The notes under the pieces: generated by a model
Seen by the model: only the letters and a program-made list of their open reading frames with translations
Told to the model about the DNA's origin: nothing
Databases searched by the model: none
Assembly: GCA_015060005.1 (NCBI GenBank)
Contig: SUZI01000001.1
Location: 124,001-188,000 of the forward strand
Direction: 5' to 3'
DNA: 64,000 bases
From: Rikenellaceae bacterium
Lineage (GTDB): Bacteria; Bacteroidota; Bacteroidia; Bacteroidales; Rikenellaceae
Program-made: the position numbers and the translations under genes
Shown: positions 42,654 to 53,500 of the stretch, piece after piece
How positions within the stretch are numbered: position 1 is the stretch's first letter
Layout: each line of letters begins with the position of its first letter

Positions 42654-44750
42654 TTAGAAGTGGCGTGATGTTGTATTAGATGTCTCAATACCATTCACAG
42701 CCGACTGTATAGCCTGACCTACGCCGCTACGCATAATACCCTCGTCGAGAGTGGTCTGCAGACGGAGCTTCTCAGCCTCGGCGGTCTTTGGCTCCTCGGC
42801 AGCCTTCACTGCGTCAACAACATATACCACAGCTACGTTGTTATATGGTGCGTAGACAACCTTTGTGGTGTTACCAGCCTCAGCAGTGGTTACAGCACCT
42901 ACGACAGCTACATCGCCATAGAGCTGACCTACTGTGGTGTCGCCCCAAGAAGCACCCTCGAACGCTACAGCCTCGACGCCAGCCTTCTCTGCTGCCTGCT
43001 CGATAGTCAAGCCAGCATACTCGCCCTTAAGCATCTCGACACGCTTCTCGTTCTGGAGCTGTGAGAGAATCATAGCCTTCACGTTGCCTGCCAATGGCTC
43101 ATACAACGCCTCGTTAGCCGATGTTACGACAGCGACAACATAGTGCTCGCCAGCCTCCAACACCTTAGATACCTCGCCAACCTCGGCACCCTGTGCCCAG
43201 CGTACCAACTCGCGTGAGTGCTCCAACATAGGCATCACGTAGTCGCTCTCGGCGATAGTGTATACACGTGGAGCCTTAGCCGACTCCTCAGAAGCCTTCT
43301 GGAACGCCTCAACACCACCCTTAGCTGCAGCAGCAAATGCTGATGCCTCAGCCGAGATAGCCGACACGGTCTGCACCGATGGAGCAACCTCCAGACGGAC
43401 AACACCTGTCAAGATATGCTTCACAGGCTTACCCTCAACCTTATCTACCTTCACTACCTGAGTGAACTGGAATGTCTTATTAACGAGCACGTCGCCAGCC
43501 TTAGCCTCTGCGAGCTTGGCAGCGAACGCAGCATCCATACTGTAAGCAGCAACTTGGTCGAATGTAGTATCCTCAACGGTGAGGTAGTTGTGCATCTCCT
43601 CAGCGAGCTGATACTTCTCTGCCAATGAAGCGAAGTCCTCACCAGCCTTAGCGTCAGCTGCAATCGCCTCAGCGTGTGCCACAGCGTCGCCACCGAGGAT
43701 GTAGAGGCTGAAGCCCAACTTCTCGGGAGCGTTGATTGTCTTGAGAGCCTTGCTCACTACCCAATGCTTATCCTGCAACTCGGGACCGTATACCTCGCCC
43801 TCGAACAACACAGCCTCGGCGTCGGTAAACGCACTTGCTGGGCGGTAAGCAGGAGCGGTGATACCACCGTTGCTTGCCATAACAGCCTGCACTGCCTTCT
43901 CGTCAGCAGCATCCTTCAATGCCTGAGCTACATCCTGAGCCTTCTGTGCCACAGCAGCCTCGTCAGCCTCTGTAGGCAGCACCTCGAACACTACGTATGA
44001 GAGCTCACGTGATGGCTCCTTACGATAGTTCTCCTTGTGGCTCTCGTAGTAAGCCTCTACCTCTGACTCCTTGACCTCTACTGCGTCGGGAGCTATTGTG
44101 CTGAGCTTAACAGGCACGTAGCGACCATCAGCCACGTTAGCCGATGCTGCAACAGACTGCTCTACCTCGAGGTTGGTAACGTAGCTACCAGCCTTCAACA
44201 AGCCTGCATACTTCTGCATATAGCGGAACTGTGCAGCCTGTCCCTTGATGTAGTTCCACGCAGCGGTGGCTACTGCCAGCTGCTCCTGTGGCACAGCACC
44301 CGAGTTGAGAGCTGTGAGGAACTGATTGATGTTAGCGGTGTAAGGAGTGCCGAAGAGCTGGGCGTAAACCAAAGAGTTCACCTCGCCGCTCAACATAGCT
44401 GTAGCCTCCTCGTCGGTAACCACTATACCTGCCTCCTGCATCTCGGGGCAGATAAACTTGTCGAACTGGATGTTTGACCAAGCCTCGGCAGCCATCTGTG
44501 CTACTGCCATCTCGTCAGAGCTGTCCTGACCATTTCTAAAATAGTAAGCGTTCTTCACGTCGTTGTACTCCTGCGAGAACTCCGCGAGGGAAATCTCATC
44601 ACCATCAACCTCCGCTACGGTAGGGTTCTGGTCATTACCGAAGAGTCCCATCTCTGGACCCAATGAGAGAATAAACGCCAAAAGTGCCAATACGATAACG
44701 ATTGACAACACAATACCAAATCTGGTTCTAAGTGTGTTTAATGTAAGCAT
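42654..44750 (-). CDS. ppiD: PpiD-like periplasmic peptidyl-prolyl isomerase
   Basis: Membrane-anchored periplasmic chaperone helping outer-membrane proteins fold. The 698-aa product has one N-terminal helix (FGIVLSIVIVLALLAFILSLG), then a SurA_N/PpiD-type helical chaperone region (VDGDEISLAEFSQEYNDVKNAYYF), and central parvulin-like segments (KLGFSLYILGGDAVAHAEAIAADAKAGEDFASLAEKY). The parvulin core is weak, as in many Bacteroidota PpiD proteins, so chaperone function may dominate. It is the last gene of the envelope block that starts with mfd, 93 nt after the CNNM/CBS gene, and is followed by a family A repeat and a terminator. Confidence 0.85.
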   Translation of the reverse strand: MLTLNTLRTRFGIVLSIVIVLALLAFILSLGPEMGLFGNDQNPTVAEVDGDEISLAEFSQEYNDVKNAYYFRNGQDSSDEMAVAQMAAEAWSNIQFDKFICPEMQEAGIVVTDEEATAMLSGEVNSLVYAQLFGTPYTANINQFLTALNSGAVPQEQLAVATAAWNYIKGQAAQFRYMQKYAGLLKAGSYVTNLEVEQSVAASANVADGRYVPVKLSTIAPDAVEVKESEVEAYYESHKENYRKEPSRELSYVVFEVLPTEADEAAVAQKAQDVAQALKDAADEKAVQAVMASNGGITAPAYRPASAFTDAEAVLFEGEVYGPELQDKHWVVSKALKTINAPEKLGFSLYILGGDAVAHAEAIAADAKAGEDFASLAEKYQLAEEMHNYLTVEDTTFDQVAAYSMDAAFAAKLAEAKAGDVLVNKTFQFTQVVKVDKVEGKPVKHILTGVVRLEVAPSVQTVSAISAEASAFAAAAKGGVEAFQKASEESAKAPRVYTIAESDYVMPMLEHSRELVRWAQGAEVGEVSKVLEAGEHYVVAVVTSANEALYEPLAGNVKAMILSQLQNEKRVEMLKGEYAGLTIEQAAEKAGVEAVAFEGASWGDTTVGQLYGDVAVVGAVTTAEAGNTTKVVYAPYNNVAVVYVVDAVKAAEEPKTAEAEKLRLQTTLDEGIMRSGVGQAIQSAVNGIETSNTTSRHF

Positions 44751-44843
44751 AACCTTTTATAATTTATTTTATCTTGTTATCTGCTTTTAAGCCACCAAAG
44801 GTAATAAAATTATTCCTAATAGCCATACTATTGGGCTATAATT

Positions 44844-46124
44844 TTAATTTTTCTTTCTCACGCGAGCCAATTCCACACGTGTACGTGTCGTGCGGAGTAT
44901 CTTTATCTCGTGCTTGTCGGTGGTGATGACCTCGCCTGCCGAAGGTATACCCTCGTTGATGTAGATGATATATCCCGCCAGCGTGTCATACTCCTCACTC
45001 TCCTCAATATCAAGGTCATAGGTCTCATTGAGGTACTCCACATCGAGCTTACACGAGAGCACCCACTCACGCTTCGCCACCTGCTTCTCGACCACATCCT
45101 GCACGTCGTGCTCATCCTCTATCTCGCCGAATATCTGCTCCAGCACATCCTCGAGCGATATGATGCCGGCAGTGCCTCCAAACTCATCGATGACCACCGC
45201 CACCGACTGCTTACGCTTGATGAAGTTTTCCAATAACGTCTGCAGAGGCAACGTCTCCGCCACGCTGTCGACCTTCATCATCACCTCGTCGATAGATTTA
45301 GGGTTATCGAACAGGCTCTTGGAGTTCACGTAGCCCACTATGTCGTCGATGCTCTCTCGCCAGATGAATATACGCGAGTACTTCGACTCCACGAAACGCT
45401 CCGTCAGCTCCTCGATGGATGTAGTCATATCGACCGCCTCGACGTCGACACGCGATATCATCGCATCACGCACCCTCAGGTCGGCAAAGTCCAACGCATT
45501 CTGGAACAGACGTATCTCCTCCTCATCCTCCTCGTCGGGCTCGACATCCTCGCCATCTACGAGGTTAACCAAGTCCTCACGGTTGAAGCTGTAGTCGGTA
45601 ACATTACTCTTCATCTTACCGCCCACAAGACGCAGTATGCCATACGAGAGGTATGTGGTGAGCAACGCTATGGGGTAGAGTATGATGTAGAATACGTAGA
45701 GTACGGGCGAGAGGAACTGATAGTAGAAGTTGGGATTCTTCTTGAATATCGACTTGGGCAGGAACTCTCCACAGAAGAGTATCACTATGGTCGACACCGC
45801 TGTCTCGACCAGCACCGAGCCTGAGGCTATGCCCTCCCAGCCCAACAAACCACCTACGGTCTGTATCATCAACGACATATAGAGCGAGTAGATGACCAGA
45901 CAGATGTTGTTGCCGACGAGTATCGTCGTTATGAACTGTCCTGGATGACGCTCAAATATCGTAGCCACGAAGTTAAACAACGAGCTCTGCTTACGGTCGA
46001 TGCTCTCACGCAGGCGATTACGGCTCAGGAAGGCTATCTCCATACCCGAGAAGAATGCCGACATAAGTAGCATTATACTGATGACTATCAGCTCGTTGAG
46101 TATTATCGTTGTCATCTCGCTCAT
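44844..46124 (-). CDS. CNNM/CBS-domain membrane protein (HlyC/CorC, GldE-like)
   Basis: Inner-membrane protein of the CNNM family (old name hemolysin C/CorC), 426 aa, proposed in ion (Mg2+/Co2+) homeostasis; the Flavobacterium member GldE is linked to gliding. Domains: CNNM transmembrane domain (about 1-190, SAFFSGMEIAFLSRNRLR is diagnostic), a CBS pair (about 215-345, RVDVEAVDMTTSIEELTERF and SVAVVIDEFGGTAGIISLEDVLEQIFGEIEDEHD), and a C-terminal CorC/HlyC domain (NETYDLDIEESEEYDTLAGYI). It lies between lptC and ppiD. The gap to lptC is filled by a 33-bp tandem repeat. Confidence 0.9.
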   Translation of the reverse strand: MSEMTTIILNELIVISIMLLMSAFFSGMEIAFLSRNRLRESIDRKQSSLFNFVATIFERHPGQFITTILVGNNICLVIYSLYMSLMIQTVGGLLGWEGIASGSVLVETAVSTIVILFCGEFLPKSIFKKNPNFYYQFLSPVLYVFYIILYPIALLTTYLSYGILRLVGGKMKSNVTDYSFNREDLVNLVDGEDVEPDEEDEEEIRLFQNALDFADLRVRDAMISRVDVEAVDMTTSIEELTERFVESKYSRIFIWRESIDDIVGYVNSKSLFDNPKSIDEVMMKVDSVAETLPLQTLLENFIKRKQSVAVVIDEFGGTAGIISLEDVLEQIFGEIEDEHDVQDVVEKQVAKREWVLSCKLDVEYLNETYDLDIEESEEYDTLAGYIIYINEGIPSAGEVITTDKHEIKILRTTRTRVELARVRKKN

Positions 46125-46128
46125 TGTT

Positions 46129-46218
46129 CAAAATCAACTATCTATCGCCTTATGCTACGCACAAAATCAACCAATTATTGCCTCGCCCTACGCTCAAAAA
46201 CAACTATTTGCCACCTCG
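46129..46218. repeat. 33-bp tandem repeat spanning the lptC stop
   Basis: Units start CAAAATCAAC at 46129, 46162 and 46195 (the third CAAAAACAAC and shortened). The third copy contains the lptC stop and last codons, so the repeat probably arose by duplication of the gene's 3' end. Confidence 0.7.
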
Positions 46219-47001
46219 TTTGAGTCCTATCTCCAGAGGCTCGCCTACGCCCCCCGACTTACCTGCTATCGCCGATGGCGACTGAGGCTGCGGTTTAGGC
46301 TGACGACGCACACGCACAGGCTTCGACACAGCCTTCGTTGAGCCCGACTTGGTAGTGAACTGCTGCGACTGCGACTCCTGAGGCTTTGCAGCCTGCTCTG
46401 TCGCTGTACTCTCGCCACTGCCCTCGGCATCGCTCTCGGTGAAGTATGTTACGCCCTTGAGTTTACGGTAGCTCCACTCCTTCATCGACTCGTCGCTCTC
46501 GAAGCCCTCGCAATGGTATATCTCGTCGCCATCGACAATCTTGGAGTCGACGTTGGAGTATATGCGGTGTGTCGCCTGGTTCCAGAAGAGCTGCGAGGTG
46601 TAGAGGCTGCGTCCATCACGCTGGATGACCACCACGTCGCCCTTAGCCTCCCACAGCTTACGTTTCTCGTAAAATATGGCATAGTTGGCTCTCAGCGTAG
46701 CCTTCACCACGCCCACCGAGTCCTCGTCATAGGTCGTTATATCTATGCCCTTACGGAACTCACGATAGGGGTCGCGAGCCATCATATATCCCTCCATCAG
46801 CGGAGCCTCAAAGAGATATGACTCGACACCATTCTCCACCTGAAACATCGAGAGGTGCTCGCTGTACTCGGTCATAAAATCGTCGAGCGACGATGCGTCG
46901 GCAGGCACTCGCTTAGGCTCCTCACACGAAAATAGAGCAATAGCACTCCCTACAAGCGAGAGTGCTACCACAATATATCTATGTAGTGATACGTGAAGCA
47001 T
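46204..47001 (-). CDS. lptC: LPS export periplasmic protein LptC family
   Basis: Bitopic or lipid-anchored periplasmic protein that passes lipopolysaccharide from LptBFG to LptA. The 265-aa product has an N-terminal signal/anchor ending LFSCEEPKR, then the LptC/OstA-like beta-jellyroll (FEAPLMEGYMMARDPYREFRKGIDI, YAIFYEKRKLWEAKGDVVV, LYTSQLFWNQATHRIYSN). A low-complexity basic tail (about 205-265, rich in Gln, Ser, Lys, Pro and Arg) is longer than needed for the fold and probably disordered. It follows the TPR gene by 9 nt, as in other Bacteroidota. Confidence 0.82.
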   Translation of the reverse strand: MLHVSLHRYIVVALSLVGSAIALFSCEEPKRVPADASSLDDFMTEYSEHLSMFQVENGVESYLFEAPLMEGYMMARDPYREFRKGIDITTYDEDSVGVVKATLRANYAIFYEKRKLWEAKGDVVVIQRDGRSLYTSQLFWNQATHRIYSNVDSKIVDGDEIYHCEGFESDESMKEWSYRKLKGVTYFTESDAEGSGESTATEQAAKPQESQSQQFTTKSGSTKAVSKPVRVRRQPKPQPQSPSAIAGKSGGVGEPLEIGLKRGGK

Positions 47002-47010
47002 CTATGGCTA

Positions 47011-48357
47011 CTATCTGAAGCGAACTGTTGTGCTCACGCCATTAGCCAAGCCGTGTGAAATCACGTAACGCTGACCTGCTGCCAACTCGGCGAAGAAGCA
47101 CTCCTCCTGTGTTGGGAAGTTAGCACGGTAGCGGTTCATCATCTGCTGTGCAGCCTTCTGAATCTCAGGCTCGTCGGCGAGCAACGATACTGCCTGGCTC
47201 ATAGTGTCGTATGCAGCCCAGTTCACTGCCTGACACTTCAGCTCACCACAGTTAGCCGATGCAGCATAGCACTGACCGAGGATGAAGTAAGCGTAACCAT
47301 TCTCGGGGTTAAGGTTCTTTATCTCGCGTGCAGCATCCATAGCAGCCGAAAAGTTCTTCTCCGTAAGGTTAATCATACCTACACGTACATACAGCTTCTC
47401 CTTCTCGGCAGGGTCAGCCTCCACAGAGAGCGACTCCTCGAGATACTTCAACGCCTTGTCATACTCGCCACGCTGCTGGAAGCCCTGTGCAAGGAAGAGA
47501 GCAGTCTCCGATGATGGCTTGATAGCGTAATACTTCTCTGTTACGTCGAAGAAGAAGTCGCTGCTACAGTTAGCACGTGCCATCAAAGTTACAGCACGGC
47601 TCAACAGTGCCTCATCCTCTGGAGCTGCAGCCAACTTCTTAGAGAAGATAATCTCCAAGTTCTCGCACGAAGCAGCACCACTGTTACCAAACAATGACTC
47701 AAACTGCTCCTTATACTCTACCTCGTCGCCCTCGGCAGCGTCAAACTTTGGCGAGAAACGCTCATAAGCTGCCAACACCACGTCAGAGTCGAACAGACCG
47801 TTGGTGAAGTCCTCAACCACGTTGCTGAAGTAGATTACAGCCAGCTCTAAGTCGGTCTTACCATACTGCTCCTCGCCAGCCACGATAGCTGCGTCGAACA
47901 TAGCACGCAACTCATCACGCTGTGAGCCACGATACTGATAGAACTCACGTGCCTTACGGTCGAGAATATATGCCTTACCATACTTTGCGTGCGATGCGTA
48001 GTTCTCCAGACGTACGTCATATATCCAGAGCAATGAGTCGATATATGCCTCACGCAACTCAGGAGTAGCTGCACGGTTAATCATATTCTTGTAGAGCTTA
48101 GCACCATTGGTGTAGATGTTCATCGAAGCCGAAGGACACTCCTTGATAAGGATATTGAGGTATCCCGATGCCAACTCGTAGTTACGGTTGTCTACCGCCT
48201 CCTTCAAGAATTGGCTATTGAGCATATTAGCCTTACGCTGCTCGGCATTAGCACCCCACTGTGCATAGCGAGGGTCATCAAAATTAACATCCTGAGCCAT
48301 TGCAGAGAATCCTATCACTGCAAACGCTGCCACCAAAATAATTCTCAAACTTTTCAT
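47011..48357 (-). CDS. Tetratricopeptide-repeat periplasmic protein
   Basis: Exported 448-aa protein with signal MKSLRIILVAAFAVIGFSAMAQ. Helical TPR-type repeats are visible, for example ALFLAQGFQQRGEYDKALKYLEESL and KLYVRVGMINLTEKNFSAAMDAAREI, plus NGYAYFILGQCYAAS. No catalytic motif. It sits between an outer-membrane barrel gene and lptC, in the order commonly seen in Bacteroidota, which suggests a scaffold role in envelope assembly (inference). The short intergenic distances imply co-transcription. Confidence 0.8.
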   Translation of the reverse strand: MKSLRIILVAAFAVIGFSAMAQDVNFDDPRYAQWGANAEQRKANMLNSQFLKEAVDNRNYELASGYLNILIKECPSASMNIYTNGAKLYKNMINRAATPELREAYIDSLLWIYDVRLENYASHAKYGKAYILDRKAREFYQYRGSQRDELRAMFDAAIVAGEEQYGKTDLELAVIYFSNVVEDFTNGLFDSDVVLAAYERFSPKFDAAEGDEVEYKEQFESLFGNSGAASCENLEIIFSKKLAAAPEDEALLSRAVTLMARANCSSDFFFDVTEKYYAIKPSSETALFLAQGFQQRGEYDKALKYLEESLSVEADPAEKEKLYVRVGMINLTEKNFSAAMDAAREIKNLNPENGYAYFILGQCYAASANCGELKCQAVNWAAYDTMSQAVSLLADEPEIQKAAQQMMNRYRANFPTQEECFFAELAAGQRYVISHGLANGVSTTVRFR

Positions 48358-48449
48358 AATGTTTTACTTTTATATTTTTATATTTTATATTTTTCAATAT
48401 CGAAATAGTCTAATCCTATCGGACATCTTCTTATCTCTCTGCCCCCGCC

Positions 48450-49838
48450 TTAGTCGAACTTATATCGCTGGAACCAGCGGTCCTCGCCGAAGAGTGCCAG
48501 ACCCAATGAGAACTTGAAGTAGTGCTGCTTGACCATTCCTACCACCTGCTCCTCGAGCACTATTGTCGAGTTCTCGGGCTTACGTACACCATACTCAAAG
48601 CCCAAATCTATCGACGACGTACCGAACAATCTCACGGGCAATCCCAAGCCTGCTGTTATGGCATATTGCTTAACCTTACATCCCTCGAAGGTCTGATAGT
48701 AGTCGCCGTAGCGAGCTCCTACGCGGTACGATACGCGACTCAGGTAGTGTCTTACGTCAGTTGGTCGTGGGGTAATCTCAAATCCCGCCTTCAACGTATG
48801 GGTATCGGTATAGGCTACCGTTACGCCCTTACCGCCGATATTCTCCTCATAGCCACTGTTCTGACCGCCCCAATCCTGATAGACGTAGTCCAAGCCAAGA
48901 CGCACGGTGTTGGTCTGATAGAAGGCTCCTATGGCTATCTGCTGTGGGAGCTTGAGCTCTGTCTTCTCGCTCTCGTCACGCACCACCGAGGTGAGGAAGT
49001 TATCGACATATACATATCGCTTCATTCCTGGAGCCAACTCGCCACCCAAGTCGTATGTCGCTCCAAATGAGAGTATTCGCTTCGAGTTCATTATGGCGTG
49101 CCACTGCATACCTGCCTGCATCTTCACACGTGAGACGCTATATTCGTCGATACCTGTGGTGTTGGAGTATGCACCACTACCTGTGATGATGTTCATCACC
49201 GTCGATGCGTAGCTACGCTCTATCGTTCCCCAATAGTAGAGTGCTGCCACTCCTAAAGAGAACTTTGTCGTTGGACGCCATCCTACGCCGAGCTTCACCT
49301 CCGTAACGTCGCCCTCGCCACGATAGCGATAGCGTATGCGACCTACCGTACCTGCTATGTCGGAGTCGACATCGTCGCGGTACATATTGTAGCCTACGTT
49401 GCTGTAAGGTGTAAGGCTGAAGCCCAAGCCTACGTTCTTCGCCAAAGGCATCTGGAACGAGATGTCGTGGAAGTTTACTGTATTGTATGCTGTCTTGATA
49501 GTCGATGTAGCACCCGCATACTTCGCCTGCTCGTTCTGGTAGTGTCCTGCATCGACACCAAAGTGGAAGAGGAAGCTCTTACGTGGGGTGTTAGCGTATG
49601 CCGCAGGGTTCAGGGTGTTGACTCTGCCCATAGAGAACATAGCTACGCCCACACCACCCATCGAACGCATAGCCGCATCGCCTGGGGTAGCCAACTCACC
49701 CAAGCCATACATCGAATAGGGCGAGTAGGTATTCACACTGCTCGAGAAGTTCTGTGCCATAGCCGCCATAGGCAACACCATAAGTGCCACCAAAACCGCC
49801 ATCAACACTCTCGATATTCTATTATTTTTCACTTGCAT
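48450..49838 (-). CDS. Outer-membrane beta-barrel protein (FadL-like fold), function unknown
   Basis: Predicted outer-membrane barrel, 462 aa, signal ending MAAMAQ. The opening YSMYGLGELATPGDAAMRSMGGVGVAMFSMGRVNTLNPAAYA resembles the OmpP1/FadL-type N-terminal hatch. Alternating aromatic strands follow (DISFQMPLAKNVGLGFSLTPYSNVGYN, VTEVKLGVGWRPTTKFSLGVAALYYWG). The substrate is unknown. Its first codons overlap the end of coaX by 17 nt, suggesting translational coupling. It is part of the conserved coaX-barrel-TPR-lptC series. Confidence 0.8.
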   Translation of the reverse strand: MQVKNNRISRVLMAVLVALMVLPMAAMAQNFSSSVNTYSPYSMYGLGELATPGDAAMRSMGGVGVAMFSMGRVNTLNPAAYANTPRKSFLFHFGVDAGHYQNEQAKYAGATSTIKTAYNTVNFHDISFQMPLAKNVGLGFSLTPYSNVGYNMYRDDVDSDIAGTVGRIRYRYRGEGDVTEVKLGVGWRPTTKFSLGVAALYYWGTIERSYASTVMNIITGSGAYSNTTGIDEYSVSRVKMQAGMQWHAIMNSKRILSFGATYDLGGELAPGMKRYVYVDNFLTSVVRDESEKTELKLPQQIAIGAFYQTNTVRLGLDYVYQDWGGQNSGYEENIGGKGVTVAYTDTHTLKAGFEITPRPTDVRHYLSRVSYRVGARYGDYYQTFEGCKVKQYAITAGLGLPVRLFGTSSIDLGFEYGVRKPENSTIVLEEQVVGMVKQHYFKFSLGLALFGEDRWFQRYKFD

Positions 49839-50553
49839 TGTATTCCAATATTGAGTTCAATCCGCAAACTACCAAATCACATTTTGCAAATATCGCATTT
49901 TTAATTCTATTCGCAAAGTATTTTGCCTCTCCACCCGTAAAAATTATTGATTTTTCCTCATTTTTTACTAAAAATGAGTCGATATAGCCCTCAATCTCGT
50001 GGGTTATACCCTGCATCACGCCCTGCTCTATCGCCTCACGTGTGGTACGTCCGTAGCTCAAACACTCATCCGTCGGCTCACACATAGGCAGTCGGCTGGT
50101 GTAGTCGTGCAGAGCACGCATACGTGTCGTCGCTCCAGGCGAGATGTTACCACCCTTGAAGATGCCATCCTCCACCACGTCGATGGTGATAGCTGTGCCG
50201 AAGTCCACTATCATACAGCTACTGCACCGCTCACTCACGACAGCTCCCACAGCCGCCGCTATGCGGTCAACACCCAAAGTCTGCGGCGTAAGATACTCAT
50301 TACCAATGGGTAGAGGTGTCTTGTAATCGAGCCTCAGGGTGCTTATTCCAGCTCTCTCCAAACGCTCTGCCGTCTCTGCCTCACCCTCGCCCGTCGCTGC
50401 TACTATCGCCCGTCTGATGGCAGGAAAAGCCGCTACGATAGCCTCCACATCGAGCTCCGCAGCCGAGCCGAAGAGATAGTTGCGAACAACCTCGCCACCA
50501 TCCACTACTGCCACCTTCGTGCGTGTATTGCCTATATCAACTATCAGATTCAT
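49822..50553 (-). CDS. coaX: Type III pantothenate kinase
   Basis: Cytoplasmic enzyme phosphorylating pantothenate, the first step of coenzyme A synthesis. The 243-aa product carries the ASKHA phosphate loop LIVDIGNTRTKVAVVDGGEVV, the central MIVDFGTAITIDVVEDG with catalytic Asp region, and GGNISPGATTRMRALHDYTSRLP for substrate binding, all typical of CoaX. The C-terminal IIFTGGEAKYFANRI is also conserved. It starts 3 nt after the mfd stop and overlaps the following barrel gene by 17 nt. Confidence 0.95.
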   Translation of the reverse strand: MNLIVDIGNTRTKVAVVDGGEVVRNYLFGSAAELDVEAIVAAFPAIRRAIVAATGEGEAETAERLERAGISTLRLDYKTPLPIGNEYLTPQTLGVDRIAAAVGAVVSERCSSCMIVDFGTAITIDVVEDGIFKGGNISPGATTRMRALHDYTSRLPMCEPTDECLSYGRTTREAIEQGVMQGITHEIEGYIDSFLVKNEEKSIIFTGGEAKYFANRIKNAIFAKCDLVVCGLNSILEYNASEK

Positions 50554-50556
50554 AGC

Positions 50557-53500
50557 CTACAACATCTTTAACACCTCAACAGCCTCAGCTATATCCTTTA
50601 CCCTTCTAACGGTCATCGCCAAACGATTATTGTGTTGCTTGAGCACGAATCTATCGGGTTGCTGCGTTACCTTACGCAACAGCTCCATAAAGGTCTCGCT
50701 CTTGTAATAAGGCGAATTGCTCTCGCCCACGAAGTGCACTATCATCAGATTGTTCTTCACCTTCACACGCTCCATACCGAGCCTTATAGCCTCCCAACGC
50801 AGACGCACCACGTCGATGAGAGCCATAGCCTCCTCGGGCATAGCACCAAACCTGTCGACCAACCGCTCGCTGAAAGCTACGAGCTGCTGCTCCTGTCGTA
50901 TAGAGTCCAACTCACGGTAAAGACGTATCTTCTCGGCAGGCTGACGCACATACGAGTCGGGCAGCTCCGCCAGCATATCTATCTCTATCACAGCATCGTC
51001 CACATACGTCTCGGGCTGTACCACCTCGCTCTCCTGCTCGGTGAGTCCCGAGACATCCAAGCCCTCGGCGTGCAGTTCGGCTATCGCCTGACGCAGTATC
51101 TTCTGGTAGGTCTCGAAGCCCATATTCACTATGAAACCACTCTGCTCCGCTCCGAGCAGATTACCCGCACCACGTATATCCAAATCCTGCATAGCTATGT
51201 TGAAGCCCGAGCCCAAGTCCGAGAACTCCTCGATGGCACGCAAGCGGCGTCGTGCATCACCCGAGAGCAACTCCTCGGGAGGTGTTATCAGGTAGCAGTA
51301 GCCCTTACGTGAGCTACGTCCCACACGTCCTCGCAGCTGATGCAAATCGCTCAGACCGTAGTTCTGTGCGTTGTTAATTATTATCGTGTTGGCGTTAGGT
51401 ATATCTATTCCATTCTCCACGATTGTCGTTGCCACCAGCACATCGAACTCCCCATAGATGAAGTCCATAATGAGCTTCTCCAACTTCTCGGCTGGCATCT
51501 TACCGTGTCCCACAGCCACCCTCGCCTTGGGGCAGAGACGTGTTATCAAGCCCTGCAACGTAGCCAAATCCTCCACGCGGTTATTGACGAAGTATACCTG
51601 TCCGCCACGCGAGAGCTCCTCCTCTATGGCATCACGGATGATATCCTCCGAGAAGATGTGCGACTCGGTAACGATAGGCTGACGGTTGGCTGGCGGAGTC
51701 GAGATGACCGACAAATCACGCGAGCCCATAAGCGAGAACTGCAATGTGCGAGGTATAGGTGTAGCGGTGAGCGTCAACGTATCGACATTAACGCTGAGTG
51801 CTGTCAGTTTCTCCTTGGCTGCTACGCCGAACTTCTGCTCCTCGTCGATTATCAGCAGTCCCAAGTCGCGGAACTCTATCTGTCGTCCGAGCATCTTATG
51901 CGTTCCGATGAGGATATCTATCTTACCCGCCTTCAGCTCCTCGGCTATCTCACGTGTCTGCTTCGCACTGCGTGAGCGGTTGATATACTCCACCCTGATA
52001 GGGAAATCACGTAGACGCTCCATAAATGAGCGATAGTGTTGCAGAGCGAGTATCGTCGTAGGCACCAACACAGCCACCTGCTTGCCATCCACCGCCGCCT
52101 TGAATGCTGCACGTATAGCCACCTCGGTCTTTCCGAAGCCCACGTCGCCACAGACCAGACGGTCCATAGGACGCTTCGACTCCATATCCTGCTTGACAGC
52201 CTCTATGGCACTCTGCTGGTCTACGGTCTCCTCCCAGCTGAACGATGCCTCCAACTCGTGCTGAAGGTAGCTATCAGCCGAGAAGGCATAGCCCTCACTC
52301 GCCTTACGCTTAGCATACAGTGCGATGAGCTCACGCGAGATATCCTTGACAGCCTTCTTGGTCGCTGTCTTGAGCTTCTGCCAGGCACCATTGCCGAGCT
52401 TATATACCTTCGGTGGCTCACCGTCGCCACTCTTATATCGCGATATGCGATGCAGCGAGTGCACGTTGACAAACAACACGTCGCCATCCTTGTATACGAG
52501 CTTTATAGCCTCGTGTATCTTGCCATTCTCGTTTATCTTCACCAAGCCATCAAAACGCCCTACACCGTGGTCTATATGCACCACATAGTCGCCCATCTTC
52601 AGTGCGTTGAGCTCGGCTATGGTCATCTGCTCATCACGGCTTATCTCGCCATTGATGCGGTAACGACGATAGCGGTCAAATATCTGATGGTCAGTGTATA
52701 GACACATTCTCAGCTCGTTGTCGACGAAGCCCTCACGCAGCGTTATAGGCAACGACGCGAAGAGTGTCTGCTTGTATCCCAACTGATAGAAAATGTTACC
52801 CAGACGCTCCACCTGAGCCTTACTCTCCGAGAGGATAAATGCCTCATAGCCCTTCATCCTCGCATCATCCAAGTTCTGGGCAAGCATCTCATAGTTCTTG
52901 TTGAACTTGGGCTGTGGCGACTGCGAGAAGCGAACAACCGCATCTGCCACTCGCTCCGAGAGTGTGTCGCGAAGCACTATGAGTCGTGAGCCCTGCAAAT
53001 CCTCGAGGAGCGACTTACGACTTGTCAGCAACCTATCAATCTGCGTTGGCTCATCCATCTCGCCGAGCAGACGATGTCGGAGGTCATTCACCCTACGCAA
53101 CAGATAGTTCATATCGTAAGCCCAGCAGGTCATCTCGCCCGCAAAACGCACCAGCGACACCTTCGCTGCCTCATCATCGTTCATATTGGGTATTATCTCC
53201 GCCTGCTCTATACGCTCAAAGGAGAGCTGATTGGAGATGTTAAACCTACGCACCGAGTCTATCTCATCGCCAAAGAAATCGACACGATAGGGTCGACTCT
53301 CGGCATAGGAGAAGACGTCGACGATACCTCCACGACGTGAGAACTGTCCTGGCTCATAGACGAAGTCCACCTGCACAAAGCCCAACGCCTCCAACTGCTC
53401 CTGCAACGAGGCTATGGCTATCGTCTGCCCCACCCTGAGCGAAAGCATACGTTGCGAGAGTGAGCCCTCATCTGCTACTCGCTCCGCCAACGCCTCGGGA

